A stretch of 64,000 nt of DNA from Trichostrongylus colubriformis (GCA_963978905.1 OZ022261.1:1985992-2049991); one strand, 5' to 3'; counted from the stretch's first letter, positions 23,929 to 36,182 are shown. Notes: a model not told the origin generated them from the sequence alone. Program-made: numbers and translations.

Positions 23929-26900
23929 TCATACTGCCGTCGTGCTCACGTCTTTAGTTCCATTTCCAGCATCACTTACACTTCGGCGGAGCATGTTGTC
24001 CACACGCTCCGTGGCACATTCAATTTCCTGAAATACACTCACTAGAACCTATTCATAAAAAAGGGAAGCTTTTTTCACCTCATCACTGCAGACTTTTGAT
24101 AACGCAATGTCTTATAAAAATGAAATTAGAACCACGAAATTCCGATCACGATTATTCACAAGAATAACCAAAGCTGAATGGGACAGGTAGTAACAGGAGT
24201 AAAACTCTTTTCTTTCCCAATCTCCTTTGATCCCTGAGACATATCGTTTCGAGATCTCAGCAGCGCTTAGAAATCAGATTTATGTGTTTAGCATTCCGCA
24301 GCAGCTTGTTGAAAGCTGGTTCCTAATCGCAGATCTCACCTTTGCTCGCTCCCCACTCAAAACGGCTGAGAAGGAAACCAGATTTTCGCGGCCCATAGCT
24401 CATCAAAAAAGAGGCCAATGTAAATCGTAAAGAGGTAACTTGCCTGTATCAACGTCGAATGACTTCGAAGCATTCCGGATAGAGCTTCATCGTCGGTGAA
24501 TCCCAATCCTGACGTACGAACGCTGGCCAAAGAGGAGGCATCGGACGAATCACTAGGGCTGTTCGGAATACCCTGTGGCAGTGTTCGATAACTGACGTCA
24601 GGTGGCGACGGGGAGTTCAAGCTTAAATAATCCACATGAATAATGTTCGTAACAGTTATGAAAGCACGCTTTTCCATCCGTTTACCTATTGAAGATTATT
24701 TCTTTTCAATTCATTATTCATTTTCACGTGCAAACCAACATGACTGTTGGCATTGCATGAAATCAGCAATCTTAAGGTTAATTATGAGAAAGGAATTGAT
24801 AAGATCTGTAACGATAGTTATAATAATTTTAAAATTGATACATTCATAAAGATAGTAAACTAAAACAAAAACTCAATATTAGAAACTGTGGGTGAAGAGA
24901 ATGGGGCGTGAAGCTACGCGAAAACCTTGCCACTCGCTACACAGTGGCAGTTATCACCTTAAAGACACCATAAGGAGGTAATTTTGGCCTACGGTAGAAC
25001 AGACCTAGTGTGGACGAGTTCAAGTGGCCGCCATTGCACAAACTCTCCAATTTGACGCCGTGGCATGGTGCCAAAAGCAGATGTTTCTTTTATAAATTTG
25101 CTTTTTCCTTTTACTTTTTCCTTTATTCTTTCTTACACTGTTTCTAGATGTACTTACATGAATGCTAATGTAGTTGGGAATGGCCACTCCACTGCGCTGG
25201 GAGTCAGGTGCTACAACTAATGTTGGACCGCGGCCAGTCTCCTACAGCGGGCAACTCGGAAAGTCAGTGCGATGGTGCGAATGAGGCGCGAATACACACC
25301 GCAGCGATGCACTTTTGAATTCGGGTTTTTTCACCGATTATCGCTTCTAACCTTCTGCGTTCGTTACAAAATGCGCATTTCTTTGTATTTTTTTCTTGTT
25401 TCGGACCCCTTCCGGTTCCTTTAAAATGTGGATAGTTAAACAACAGTCATGCAAGCTGAGGAAAATTCCGAAAAAAAAATTAAAGAAGGAGCGAATAGGT
25501 GAGATCAGAAAAGAATAAACAAGTGAAGCATACATGAATAATCGTTAAGGACAAAACTCTAACAATCAGAGCACGAAAAAGCCCCTGAGGAATCTGTTTT
25601 TGAGTACAGAAAAAAGACAGCAAATTTCATTACTAGACATTTCAAATAAGTAAAAAATGTATGAATATAACATTTTTCATCTAAAATTGATAGAAATTGA
25701 TCAGTGTGTTTTCAGCACCAATTTTTTTGCCATCCTCAGGTTTAACTGGTTAGTGCACTTACTGGGCAGAATGCGAGGTCGACTCTTCTAACTCTTCCTT
25801 TTTGGATGGGCCTCCACCAATAAGCTGCTGGGCGAGGAGAATGACACCAGAACCAAGACCTCTTGGACGTTGGGGCCAATCACCATAACCATGTTCGCTC
25901 ATTAAACAGAGCACTGGATCGATAACATCATCCTGAATAGACCAATTCTAAAATATATAGAAGACATGAGATTCACCAACGCAACGCAACAAAAAATTCG
26001 AAAATGTGCTAGGTTGAAACAAAACGACGTACGACCATGGCTCAAGAACAGGTCAAGGGTTCGAACCACTTACAAAACCAGTTTGGAACAGAAGAAACCC
26101 CTGAGTCTTTCCAATCAGAGCAGTGTGCATAGATTTACAGCCAGCATTGGCTGGTAGTGGTTTTTACTTAAATACGGGCGTACCACGGAAGAAAAGCGCA
26201 TGAATGTGAAGCATCGCGTAAAATTTCAATACCAATGTTACGGGTTCCGGGACAGTACAAGTATCGACAGGAAGTCCATCCTCAACAAATTCTTTTTTTT
26301 TTTGGCTTTTTTGCAGATTAATTATTTATGCATATAGATGAGCAAATATTTCCACACCGTTCTACATCCTCTTAATACAAACGTTTGACATTTCAACATA
26401 ACACCTGAAGGAAAAAAAACTAACCGTTTCATGGCTGATATTATATCTGCCATCATCGTCTTCATAAGGCGGAGGAGCTGTTGGTTGGTATGGAGGAGGA
26501 TTCGCAGGTGGATCGCGCGCTGACCCTGAATCGCCTAATCGTGGGTTAATTAAACAGTTCTGATCACTACACATACATCCTGATATACTCCTTTGTTCAT
26601 GTATCGAATCAGAGATGCGCTCCAAATTCCGCAACGACGTCGTGTAGTCGCATTTCTTTTGCCGAACCTTGAAAAGAGCTAATGAATTTACTCAAGAACA
26701 GAAGTGTCCTTCATTGACTAAATAACTAATTTCATATGAATTACTTGGCTGGTGACAAACTCTCGCCCTTTTCTCTAATTTGGGAGGCCTCAGCACCCTG
26801 TTGACTTGTCTGTAATGTTACAATAAAGGTGAAACGTGGACACCAGGATCCAGTCGGCTAGCGAGGGGAGTAAATCCAATCCAGTTATGGCGTTAGCCTC

Positions 26901-29900
26901 TGAAGGCAGTGGGTGCGATAATTCTACTGCATTTTCGTTCATCCAGAGATGTGATTCTGGCGGAGAAAGGGCTCACCATGCGTACGTTAGAGGACGTTCA
27001 CGGAAAAATAGCTTCTCTGTTACCGATATACTTGTTGTATTTGCTTAATAAGGGTCGCATGCGAAGTTTCACAGGAAACAGTGAAATCCGGCTGACATAC
27101 AGCTCCTCAAAGTAGCAGACGAAAGGATGGAGGGACAGGGCTTCTTGTTAAGCCGCTGCGGTTGTGTACGGAGAGTGGAACTCCTCCGTAACTTTCTGCT
27201 CCCGCAAATCGGCGTCTCCGACCGCGGCGAACGACGGGGCGAGTACTTATTCTGAGCCCCCCTCCTTTTTTTCACCACTTTGAGAAGCTGTATCTTTGCC
27301 GGATTCTCAATTCTTCGCGTGAAACTTTCCATCAAGCAAATACAACACGAATGTATGGGTAACAGAGAAACCAAATTTTCCGTGCACTATTCCTTTAAGT
27401 ACCATTACACTATCACTCTTACTAATCCACGACTCATTCACTGACCATCGAAGTCCAACGAATGTGACTAGACCTGTTCAAGAGCTCGCATCGCGCGTTT
27501 TACCGCAGATTGTGCCGCACACTCGCCCCTTGGACCCCAATATTTGACCATTCTGACCTCACACGGTGATGGCACAGTATGGACAAAGTCGAGGAGAAAA
27601 TTCGTGCAACCCAGGATGTAGTATGTGGCAGCACGGAGGGGACTTTAAAACATGCAAGGTAAACGAACTGCTCGACGGAATGTCTGAGAGCACTCCGGCT
27701 CTCCTTTATTCATCATCGCCGTTTACATAAAAGCACTTAGTTCTGTAAGTGCGTGACAGGGAATACATGGGGACATGTGAAAGCAAGACATGGGGTCCAT
27801 CTCTGCATAAATGCGGTGAATGCATATGCCTGGTAAAAACGAGGTCAAATAGGAAAACATCCCCTCAAAAAAAATCCGCTCATATTTTCACTGAATAGAA
27901 GGCGCCAAAATCGATTCGTAGGGGTTAACGATGTGTGAAAAACGAGCCAAGAATATGAAATGGAAAAAAAGCTATCTCAATTCAATATCACCACTTGTGC
28001 AAGCTACTTCCAGAACAGCCATCCTCAACGGACTAAATGCAGCTATAAAATCGTTACCATTACTACCACAGAAGCCAATTTGGGGAGTAATCTAGCTCAA
28101 CAAGTTGTGACTGTTTTCAGTGGCATTCGAGGATAATAAAGGAGTTTTTCGCCCTACAAACAAGCAACGTCATGGAAAAGAATGTGACATGGGTTATCCA
28201 TCAAACACGCAAGTGTATCAACATTCTGATCCATGAATCATATGCGATAGCAAAAAATGATTAACTTTGAAAGTACACGTTATTCAGTGTCCGCTACATA
28301 CCTCTGCTTCAAGTCTCAAGATAAGCTCCTTTTGACGTTCTAGTACACGGGTGAATTCCAATCGCTGATCGAAATATGTCCGTGATTTCTTGATAGATGA
28401 CCTGAATTTCGACAAGTATATACGAAATGAGCAGTTAGTAATCGCAACTAAGGCTGACATCTCTTTCAGAATGTACATACCGGTGATCTTTCTCCATTTT
28501 ACGAATCCGGTCCGCTAGAGCCATCATCTTTTCTGATATCGCGCGATGCTCATTGCCGCTGACCACTCGCTCCTGTTCAGCTTCATTGACGCGTTGAATA
28601 TGATGATTGAGTACCTGTGGGGTTATCGGGTGGTTATCGCATTGCCACTGACGATTAGATATCACACCAATTTCAAGACACTGTGCTATGCCATTGCATT
28701 AACCCCAGCACTCGTGATTACTTTGATCAAACGTTTGTACTTCTTGTACGAACGTTTGTATGATAGCACGAGGAGCAAGAACCTAATGTTTCGGTGAAAC
28801 ACCTTAGATGTTTTGCTGAGGAGACGGAGCCTGTGTCAGTAAATCACACATTCGTCGCTCAAAAAATTAATTTTTCATTAGGTATGTTGAAAAAACAAGC
28901 CAACCGTAACCTACGGAAAAATACCGGCAAAAATGATGCTCCCCAAGAAAAGAAAATGACCAAAAAGAAGTTCAACCTAGCAGAGAATTACGTGAGTGGC
29001 TCCTTAGAGCAGAAAGCAGTTCGGGGACTGAGGATCATGTATGACAATAGAGAAAGAAATGCTCGATCAGACCCGTCAATTTATGCTTTAGTGTGCTCCC
29101 CAACTGCTGCATGTATGCTCATATTGCGAATACCCGCCAAAATTAAAATGAGACGCTCAACCACCTGTAAGAGCTATCTTTATACCTTGCAAATCACTCC
29201 TTACAGTATTCAGATATTTCAGCGAATTTTGAACATCTTTTACGAACAGAATTGATCACGCATGCCATTCTGATGGCATACTAATGACACTCAAATTACA
29301 AACCACTTCCCCTTTCATTACTGTTATTGGGGCCTGATACTTGCAAGCTCACAAAAGAGCCCGGTGTTCAGCAAAGAGCACAAGTAGCCTTGATTACAGG
29401 ATAGAAACGCTTACTTCAAGGCACTCTGGATGCACCGCGGTCTCACGGTTAAGGCTATCCTGAGTAAGAGCCACTTGTTGTTTAGCAACAGCCAGAAGCG
29501 ACGTAGCTCGTTTGAAACGAATCGCTGCTCGTTGAGATTCATCACGCAATTTACGCTCCTAAAATTGAATTTGTACTGCTATACACAAATGTCAAGCTAA
29601 ATTACTGTCAATGAGGATCTCCTGAACACTTCAAAGGTTTCATCACATTCACTGCATCTACTTTACTGTTTTTCACATAAGCACTTCTGCATCTCAATAC
29701 CTTGTGATTTTTGGGCTTTGAACCACTAGAAGATCTTTAATAGCGAGAACTTAACGTGTTGCACATCGTCTTATCACAACCCTTCTACCCCTATTGAGTC
29801 TTCGAAAATAACAAAGCCTTATATTTAACTTGATGGTTTTTCCGCACTCTCGGTTTTTTGTTTTGAATTGCAACGAGCCAAATGCAACTTTGTGTTGTGT

Positions 29901-31491
29901 TGGCAGGCCTTTTGAAAAGACGATTCTGTCAAAACGTCGACCTGCTCATGAATATTCCACCATAATAGAACTGTTTTGCGTAGAAATACATCTGCATAAA
30001 ACAAGCGTCCAGTTTTCGAAAAAAAGACGGATATAGCAATAAAAAAAAACCATTCAGAGGATTCCACAGAAGGAGGATGATGAGAGAGCGAGCGCTAATT
30101 TTACATCAATCTAGAAGAAACGAACAGTCACAAGCGGAACTCACCTGAATTTTAGCCTCATAATAAGGACGAGCTTTAGCGATAGCTGAACTGTACTTTT
30201 TCGACAAATCTTTCAGTTTCTCTGACCAACTTGCTTGTATTTCCCTGAAATGACGACGGAATATTTTTATAGATGACATCTCCTTTTAAAAACTGGGAAA
30301 GAAACCCGAGTCATTGCGCATATCATTCATTTAATATATTCCATTGTTTTATTTCATATTTTCTTATTTTTTTACTATTTTCAAATTTTCCTTTTATTGA
30401 ATTTTCCGACTTTGTATCTCGTGTGTGTATTTCATACAGTGTACACGAGTTTGTAGAGTTATATAAGTGAGGGACGAAAATACCGCCTTATTTCCTCAAT
30501 ATTTTAAGAACAATTATGTCGGGGATAAACAAGCTCGAGGCTACTTTTTAAAGGAATATATAGAGATTAATTTAGTTGCACAAACGTTGAGACAGTGTTC
30601 ACTACAGTCTCATGACAAGATTCCTTATAAAACGTAGGGAACGCAGTCTCCAACCCGATGGCCTTTGATTCAAGAAGGGGCATCGAGCAGCAACCCAAAC
30701 AATGGAGAGAAGTGATTTAAAACTATAGTAATCTGACCACATAAGCTTTGAAGAGAAAACATTTCAAAAAAGTCTCATGTGTTGCAGGACTTGCACACCT
30801 ACGACGTAAAAAAGAGTGTCCTCAATTTTAATGGCGCCCATAATTCTTCGTTCCCCTTGACAAGGAATCTGTGAGTCCAGAAAGTTTGGCAACGCAAGCT
30901 ACGCGATAAGTGGCTGGTGGTGTGAGTGATAAGAAATTGAGAGAAACTGTTAGAAAATATATGTGAAAAGAACGCACCTAAAACACTCTCGAGCGCCGTC
31001 AAGTTGAACTTCGAGTTTATTGATTACGTCGGTAGCAATATTAAGTTTCTCCAACTCCTCATGAACGAGATTCAAGTGTTTCTGATCAAGTGGTGAGTCA
31101 TCATCTTCTAATTCCGAGAAGTTCAGCATGCTATCAGCGCAGGAGTCTTAATAAACAAAACAGAGAACATGTAAATATCCACTACAGAAAGCAGAAATTT
31201 CTGCATTTATTCGGGACTCATTTCAATCACAGGCGTTAGTTGCATTTTCACGCAGAAAGTTCAGCAGTAAGTTGTTCATAGTAACAATAGTATGTGGCAT
31301 TCGACGAATGATAAACAAATGGTAAATTCCATAAACACTAATTTGAAGGCTATTTCATTGAAAATTACTGAGATTAAGGCGCCACAAACAAGGTATATAA
31401 AAAAAGTAAACTTACCAGAGCGAACAGAAAAAGTTTTCGAATTATCATTGCCCAATATTCGCATAGCATCATTGTCGTCAACTTCCGGCAT
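23929..31491 (-). CDS. rei-1: SH3BP5/REI-family guanine exchange factor for RAB-11
   Basis: Exons, in transcript order: 31491-31416, 31146-30978, 30244-30145, 29558-29415, 28614-28481, 28401-28302, 26667-26425, 25947-25763, 24621-24444, 24027-23929. The total is 1428 bases (475 aa plus stop) and all junctions keep frame. The family forms a long antiparallel coiled coil that activates Rab11. C. elegans REI-1 and REI-2 act on RAB-11 at the Golgi and recycling endosomes. Recognisable blocks are EELEKLNIATDVINKLEVQL, SSAIAKARPYYEAKIQ, RAAIRFKRATSLLAVA, HIQRVNEAEQERVVSGN, IKKSRTYFDQRLEF and SLRNLERISDSIHEQR, in the order seen in human SH3BP5, covering about residues 45-275. After them come a Pro-rich PPAN/PPPY stretch and a Ser-rich tail. 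The intron between exons 24621-24444 and 24027-23929 needs a GC donor (GCAAGT). Which of the two worm paralogues this is cannot be decided here. The first exon is the least certain. Confidence 0.92.
24959..25424. mobile_element. Family E element, TTAA-flanked, copy 1
   Basis: It runs from TTAA (24959-24962) to TTAA (25421-25424), with inverted ends AGRCACCATAAGGAGGT and ACCCCTTCCGGTTCC. It has about 460 bases of interior with no long open frame. It is almost identical to the copy at 41373-41838. It lies in an intron of the SH3BP5-family gene. TTAA duplications suggest a piggyBac-type non-autonomous element, as inference. Confidence 0.8.
26987..27398. repeat. Family D element, TTAA-type, diverged copy
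   Basis: The left end AGGACGTTCACGGAAAAATA and right end TTTTCCGTGCACTATTCC bear the family's inverted ends. TTAA is intact on the right and TTAG on the left. The inner arms contain GAAATCCGGCTGACATACAG and CTGTATCTTTGCCGGATTC. It lies in the intron between SH3BP5-family exons 28401-28302 and 26667-26425. Confidence 0.7.
28794..29255 (+). other. Unassigned 153-codon open frame inside an intron
   Basis: This ATG-started frame lies opposite to the host gene, between exons 29558-29415 and 28614-28481. The product would be basic and Lys-rich (NRNLRKNTGKNDAPQEKKM) with no domain I recognise. Codon-level evidence is weak in this AT-rich DNA. It could be a nested gene, a processed relic or chance. 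Confidence 0.2.
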
Positions 31492-32375
31492 TGAGATGCA
31501 CGACTTGCGAATAAGAATGTCTAACAGTCGAGTAAATTCAAGAAATTAGAATAGTAAAAGCAACAGAAGCAGAAATAGTAAATAAATAGAGGTGATGTCA
31601 CGTGATTCACCGCCTCTTATGTAAAGAGCATGCGGCCGTTGAGTGGATCACTGAAACAAACACAATTTAATCACACAATAAAATGTGAACATTGTGGCCC
31701 AGATGACACAAAAGATAGCTACGTGAGAAGTGATAGTGGCAAAAATCAATGGCGCACATAAATCAGAGATCGAAAAACACATTCGCACGATACGGGAACA
31801 CAAAAAATGCAGCACTACAGAAAAAACTTTGGTGGGAACCCAAGCTAGGAAAGAAACGTCTAATATTGGCAAAAAATATCACGGAATGACAACCATTTCA
31901 GGATTATTACTAGTAAACGGTTGGCATGAAGAAGGGCAAAGTACAGCAGAGGGCACTGCAGAAAAAGCTCTGCTGACAGTTTGTGACGATGCAAGTGACA
32001 TATCGGTCTTCCTCCTCAGGAAGGTATAAATGCAACATGTAACATTCCCTTTGAAAATCCAAGGAGTTGAGTAGTTCAGTGCCAAGCGCGACCGCAGCGC
32101 ATGATTTCCCTTCTTCATCACGCGGGGGCGGCACCCAGCGCTTGCTTGCGTCGAAAGTGCGACCGCGTGCGCGACGACATAACGCATGGCACGATACATC
32201 ATGTGAAATCAACGTTCAATGCCAGGACACATGATGAGTGATGACAGAATTCACGTTAGAATCTCAGCTTACTTCACAAGACTACCACAGGCGAAATCTG
32301 TTTGAAATTGCGTGACCTCTTTTCTATCTCCCACCGTCGGTACTTCGAGGGGGCACCATGCATACGTCCCTATAA
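31492..32375. other. 5' flank of the SH3BP5-family gene
   Basis: It must hold the promoter of the minus-strand gene. No clear trans-splice acceptor was found just upstream of the ATG at 31491. The 32040-32240 part is GC-richer, without a recognised element. Confidence 0.4.
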
Positions 32376-32601
32376 GGCTGTGTTCACAGTTTTGGAATTT
32401 GCGGAATTGCAGAATTGCGGAAAACGATGAAGATACGCATCGACTGGGAGAATTGCGGAATTTGCGGAAAAGCATTAGATACGTATCGACACTTTCCGCA
32501 ATTCTTCATTCCCGCAAATTCCGCGATTCTGCATTCCCACGATTCCGCAAATTCCGCAATTCTGCAATTCTGCAAATTCCAAAACTGTGAACACAGCCTA
32601 A
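32373..32601. repeat. TAA-flanked hairpin element with GCGGAATT repeats
   Basis: Element 32376-32598 (223 bases) has ends GGCTGTGTTCACAGTTTTGG and the exact inverse, with TAA at 32373-32375 and 32599-32601. Inside are many copies of GAATTTGCGGAATT and GCGGAATTGC in both orientations. The whole can fold into one long hairpin. Confidence 0.85.
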
Positions 32602-32962
32602 GCCCAACACCACGGCATTCGAGGGCTCGCTTCTTATCCGGGTAGTTGAGCTATGGAACTCCTTGAGTGATTTCTTTAAATGGAAGTAGGCTTCCATCTT
32701 CTAAGATCGCCTGGCGTCCCACTTGAGGAGCTTGCCTTCTCCATTTGGTTATGCAACGGCTGATTCAATGAAGTTGAAACTTGCTCTAAACTCTGCTCTA
32801 TCGATTGAACGGCGCATCTGAATTTAAACTGGAAGGTTAACAACCATAACTAAAATCACTGTGTTTTACTTCAATAGTATGTTTCCCACGTTCCCCTGTT
32901 TTATGCTAATCTCATGTGTGCCTTTTGTGTTGTTCGTGAAAGAATAAATAAAATAAATAAAT

Positions 32963-33185
32963 TCTCTTTAGCACCTTCACTTCGCACCTACTTCGCACCT
33001 ACCTCGCACCTAGGCATGCTGGGTGACCTAATATCGGGGTGTGCTCTTTTGTACAGAGTTCGTTCACACATTTGCCTCGCACCCACTTCATACACCTCCC
33101 TGGCACTTTTTTTTTTCGCCTGGCTTGCTGAATGACCTCGCTTAATTGACTGCTTAATGTTGCCTCCTCTAACAAAACATGTAGG
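32963..33185. repeat. Tandem CGCACCTA-type repeat, inverted relative of 34135-34247
   Basis: Several CTTCGCACCTA units are followed by TTTTGTACAGAGTTCGTT, CCTCGCACC and TGACCTCGCTTAATTGA. The same order is found inverted at 34135-34247, and a fragment lies around 33650-33715. Confidence 0.6.
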
Positions 33186-34062
33186 GTGAAAGAGTAGGGA
33201 TAATCCATATTCGATCGAATATTTATAGCTATTGTCTAAATTAATCATTAACTACATATATACTCCTGAACGCAGTATGGGAAACGCGTTTTGCTTTGCA
33301 AGAAAATAGTCAGCAAGCAAATAAAACTTTTCAATAAGGAAATTAATGATATCTTTCGTTAAAGGATTGTCAGTTGAGTCACTATGCAAAAAGATTATGG
33401 AATTCAATTCTTTACGATAAGGCTCAGTTCCTACCACTGTACCTATAATAATCTGGGGGTGAAATATTGAGTGCATCAGTAATTCGCTATAACGGACATC
33501 ATTGCACGCCTACAGGCAAGTTAACTAATTGGATATTATTATTACTGGTGATACTTTTGGTTGTTTCATGATCACCTATCATATTGAAGTTCCTTCATTT
33601 TTTTCGTGTATCGATCAATGCCGGGAAGAAGCTAGCAGGCAGAGCACTCAATTGGATGAGGTCATCCAGCTTGCCTAAGTGCAAGGTAGGTGCGAAATAG
33701 GTGTGAGGTGAAGGAACTAGCTGGAATTTTCTACAAAAGTCTCACTACCCTCATATCGCGGTCACCCACGACCAGAGGAATTTCGTAAGAAAGGAAAAGA
33801 GATCATACAACATATCAAGCGAACACCTGCATATTCTTTTTTTCGTTCAGGAATGTCTTGGTCGTCAGAGAAGAGGGCCAAGTACGCGGAGAGGCCAGAT
33901 ATGGATGGGTAGAACGGACCCTTTCTTCTGAACGCCGAAAACAGTGCCTGCTGCAGCTCCGTATATAAGAGCCATGACTCCTAGATCGTCACTAGTTTCG
34001 GTTGGCTTTACATTCACTATTTAGACCATTTTATGTCATAATTTGCCACACCGTATTTTGCC
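33186..34062. other. No recognisable gene
   Basis: Intergenic DNA between the two inverted relatives. Only a partial repeat at 33650-33715 is seen. Confidence 0.4.
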
Positions 34063-34084
34063 AGTTTAATTACCCAAGGTAGAG
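34063..34084 (+). other. SL1 spliced-leader-like sequence
   Basis: GTTTAATTACCCAAG (34064-34078) is identical to positions 2-16 of nematode SL1. The next bases, GTAGAG then GTA, keep the terminal GAG and the GT donor. Overall 19 of 22 leader positions match. The following sequence does not resemble the rest of SL RNA and no Sm-binding site was seen. It is therefore a relic or a coincidence rather than a working SL gene. Confidence 0.35.
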
Positions 34085-34134
34085 GTACTGGTGATAAAGT
34101 TATATCGTGTGCGCTCTGTGTTCGTGGAAAATTG

Positions 34135-34247
34135 CTGAGGTAGAGCGTTAATTAAACGAGGTCACTCAGTAGTCCAAGTGCGGAGGAGATGCCAGGGAGG
34201 TGTGAGGCAGGTGCGAGACAAATGTGCTAACGAATATTCTGTACAAA
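34135..34247. repeat. Inverted relative of the 32963-33185 repeat
   Basis: It contains AATTAAACGAGGTCACTCAG, then GCCAGGGAGGTGTGAGGCAG, GTGCGAGACAAATGTGCTAA and TTCTGTACAAAAGT, in the inverse order of the 33 kb copy. Confidence 0.6.
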
Positions 34248-34325
34248 AGTAAAACACCCATGAGCGAAGTTGTGGTATCCAGCCACAACTCAGCGCTCAT
34301 TGCTGCATCTGTTCTCAGTTGCTAT

Positions 34326-34502
34326 TCGGCCGCGTTCATAATTGGCGGTGCTGGCGGTAGTTCGTGGCTGCGTATCTCTGCATCTCCTCCTGTGCCACCC
34401 TGTCTCGTTGCCTGCGTCGTCTCTGCACTTCTCCCGTGCCACACTGCCTCGCTGCCCGTGAACGCAGCCACGCTCTGCCGGCGCAAACTATCAACCGCCT
34501 TA
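34326..34502. repeat. Family A palindromic element, copy 3
   Basis: Ends CGGCCGCGTTCATAATTGG and GCGCAAACTATCAACCGCC, with the family interior in both orientations. The right arm has drifted. Confidence 0.75.
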
Positions 34503-34544
34503 CCAGTAAACCGTTGTGACATAATTCTTGTTGGAGCACTTTTC

Positions 34545-35290
34545 TCCTTAGGCTCTTCTCCGGAGCCTTCTCATCCCTCGGTTCTTCTAGGTTCGTTTCT
34601 TCCGAATTATCTAAAACCCTTGAAACCGATCAAATTATTCGAAGATGAGTTCGATCGGAAAACCTTATGAACTGGATGGGTGAAGCAATCCGCTATCCGG
34701 GAATTTTTGATTATTTCAATGTTCAGACAACTATTTTGATGAAATTTTACAATTTTACTGAAGGATTACATGCTTCAGTTCATTCTGAAATTATCTGGCA
34801 CATCATTAAAGGTATACTGTTAATAAGAAAATTGAACGCAAAAAATTAAGTGCCCTACGTAGCGCCGAGATCAATAGCAGGTTCAAGACGATTCTGAAGT
34901 CGGCTTAATAAGAGTTTCCATGGAAATGGGGTGATTTCTGTTTTAGTGGCATCCGAGTAAGAAAGGCACTTGCAGGGGCGGATTCCCCTGATGGGTGCGG
35001 GGAGCCACGCCCATCGGGACTTCGCCTCGGCAGGCCATTGCCAGCGCACTATCCGTAACTACTTGCTGAAGCACTCCACTCGTCTCGAAGCCTCTTCCAG
35101 AGCCTTGCCACCATCTTGTTTCTTTTGAATTGCCTAAAATCCTCCGAATTCAATCAAACTTCATTAAAGGGAGGGTGCGATTGAATAACTATTGAATCGA
35201 ATGGGTGAAGAGCTCGTGTGTTTAACTATTGTCGATTACTTCAATGTTGCGACGAAATTTTGATTTCAGGTCAGGATTACAAGATGTACT
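34545..35290. repeat. Old tandem duplication, two diverged units
   Basis: Around 34580-34780 the order is TTTCTTCCGAATT, TAAAACCC, ATCAAA, GAATGGGTGAAG-like, GATTATTTCAATGTT and GGATTACA. The same order recurs at about 35120-35285 with many differences. No protein is recognised in either unit. Confidence 0.5.
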
Positions 35291-35613
35291 ACGTTCTAAT
35301 GTTATGCGCTTCCTCTGTGAAGGAGGTACCACAGTTACCACTGAAGCAATTCATTTATGTTACGTGAAACTTTGATTAATTATCTGGCCCGTAAAATGCA
35401 CAACAATTGACACAAAGAAACACTTGATGAGGGGTTTGGTAAGGCAACTATGATGGCATCATATAAAAGTGAACGTAACCAGCTCGCTACTGCATCGCTT
35501 ATAAAAACCGGTTGGAAGTACAAAATATAGTCATCTGAAGCACTGAACAGCAATATGAAGCAAGAAAAAGGCTCAAATTGCAATGTATCGACCAAAGAAG
35601 ATACAAGTGTCAT

Positions 35614-36046
35614 TTAAAGGAATCGTCCACGGAAAATGAGTTTTTGTGTTACCCATCTATTTATGTTGTATTTGCCTAATGTTGACCTCATGCAAAATTT
35701 CACGCGAAAAAATGTGAATCTGGCTGAGATACAGCACCACAAGGTGCGGTCCCAGTGGGCGGGGCTTCCGTGTAAAAGCCTCGTCCCGTCTTCCGCCGCC
35801 GTTGGGAACGGAGAGTGGGACTGTTTACGTAACCTTCTGTACCTATAATGCGTCTCAGACCACGGCGGACGCGGTACGAGGCTTTTACACGGAGGCCCCG
35901 CCCACTGGGACCGCACTTTGTGGTGCTGTATCTCAGCCAGATTCACATTTTTTCGCGTGAAATTTTGCATGAGGCCAACATTAGGCAAATACAATATAAA
36001 TATATGGGTAACACAAAAACTCATTTTCCGTGGACGATTCCTTTAA
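35614..36046. mobile_element. Family D element, complete 425-base hairpin
   Basis: It lies between TTAA at 35614-35617 and 36043-36046. The arms, about 180 bases each (35618-35800 and 35860-36042), are nearly exact inverses: AGGAATCGTCCACGGAAAAT at the end, then AATGTGAATCTGGCTGAGAT and CAGTGGGCGGGGC inward. The spacer is about 60 bases. Related copies are at 20655-20846 and 26987-27398. No coding capacity. Confidence 0.85.
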
Positions 36047-36182
36047 ATACAAATAGCAATCGGAAGGGCAAACACAGAGCAGAATTTTGGAACCACACGA
36101 CACTTCATGCCGGGTGTACTCTCCATTACTCAGTACGCTCTGAGAATGCGACTCAATTGCGGAGTGAAATGAGGGTGAACAC

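Noticed and set aside
24226..24262. TCCCTGAGAC, like the lin-4 microRNA 5' end, with a short inverted repeat
   Set aside because: Only ten bases match, the rest of lin-4 is absent, and the stem is too short for a precursor. Chance is likely in 64 kb.
26057..26067. GGGTTCGAACC, like a tRNA B box
   Set aside because: The motif is palindromic and no cloverleaf forms on either strand.
32312..32697. Several overlapping open frames on both strands
   Set aside because: They arise from the GCGGAATT hairpin repeat, which is open in several frames by composition.
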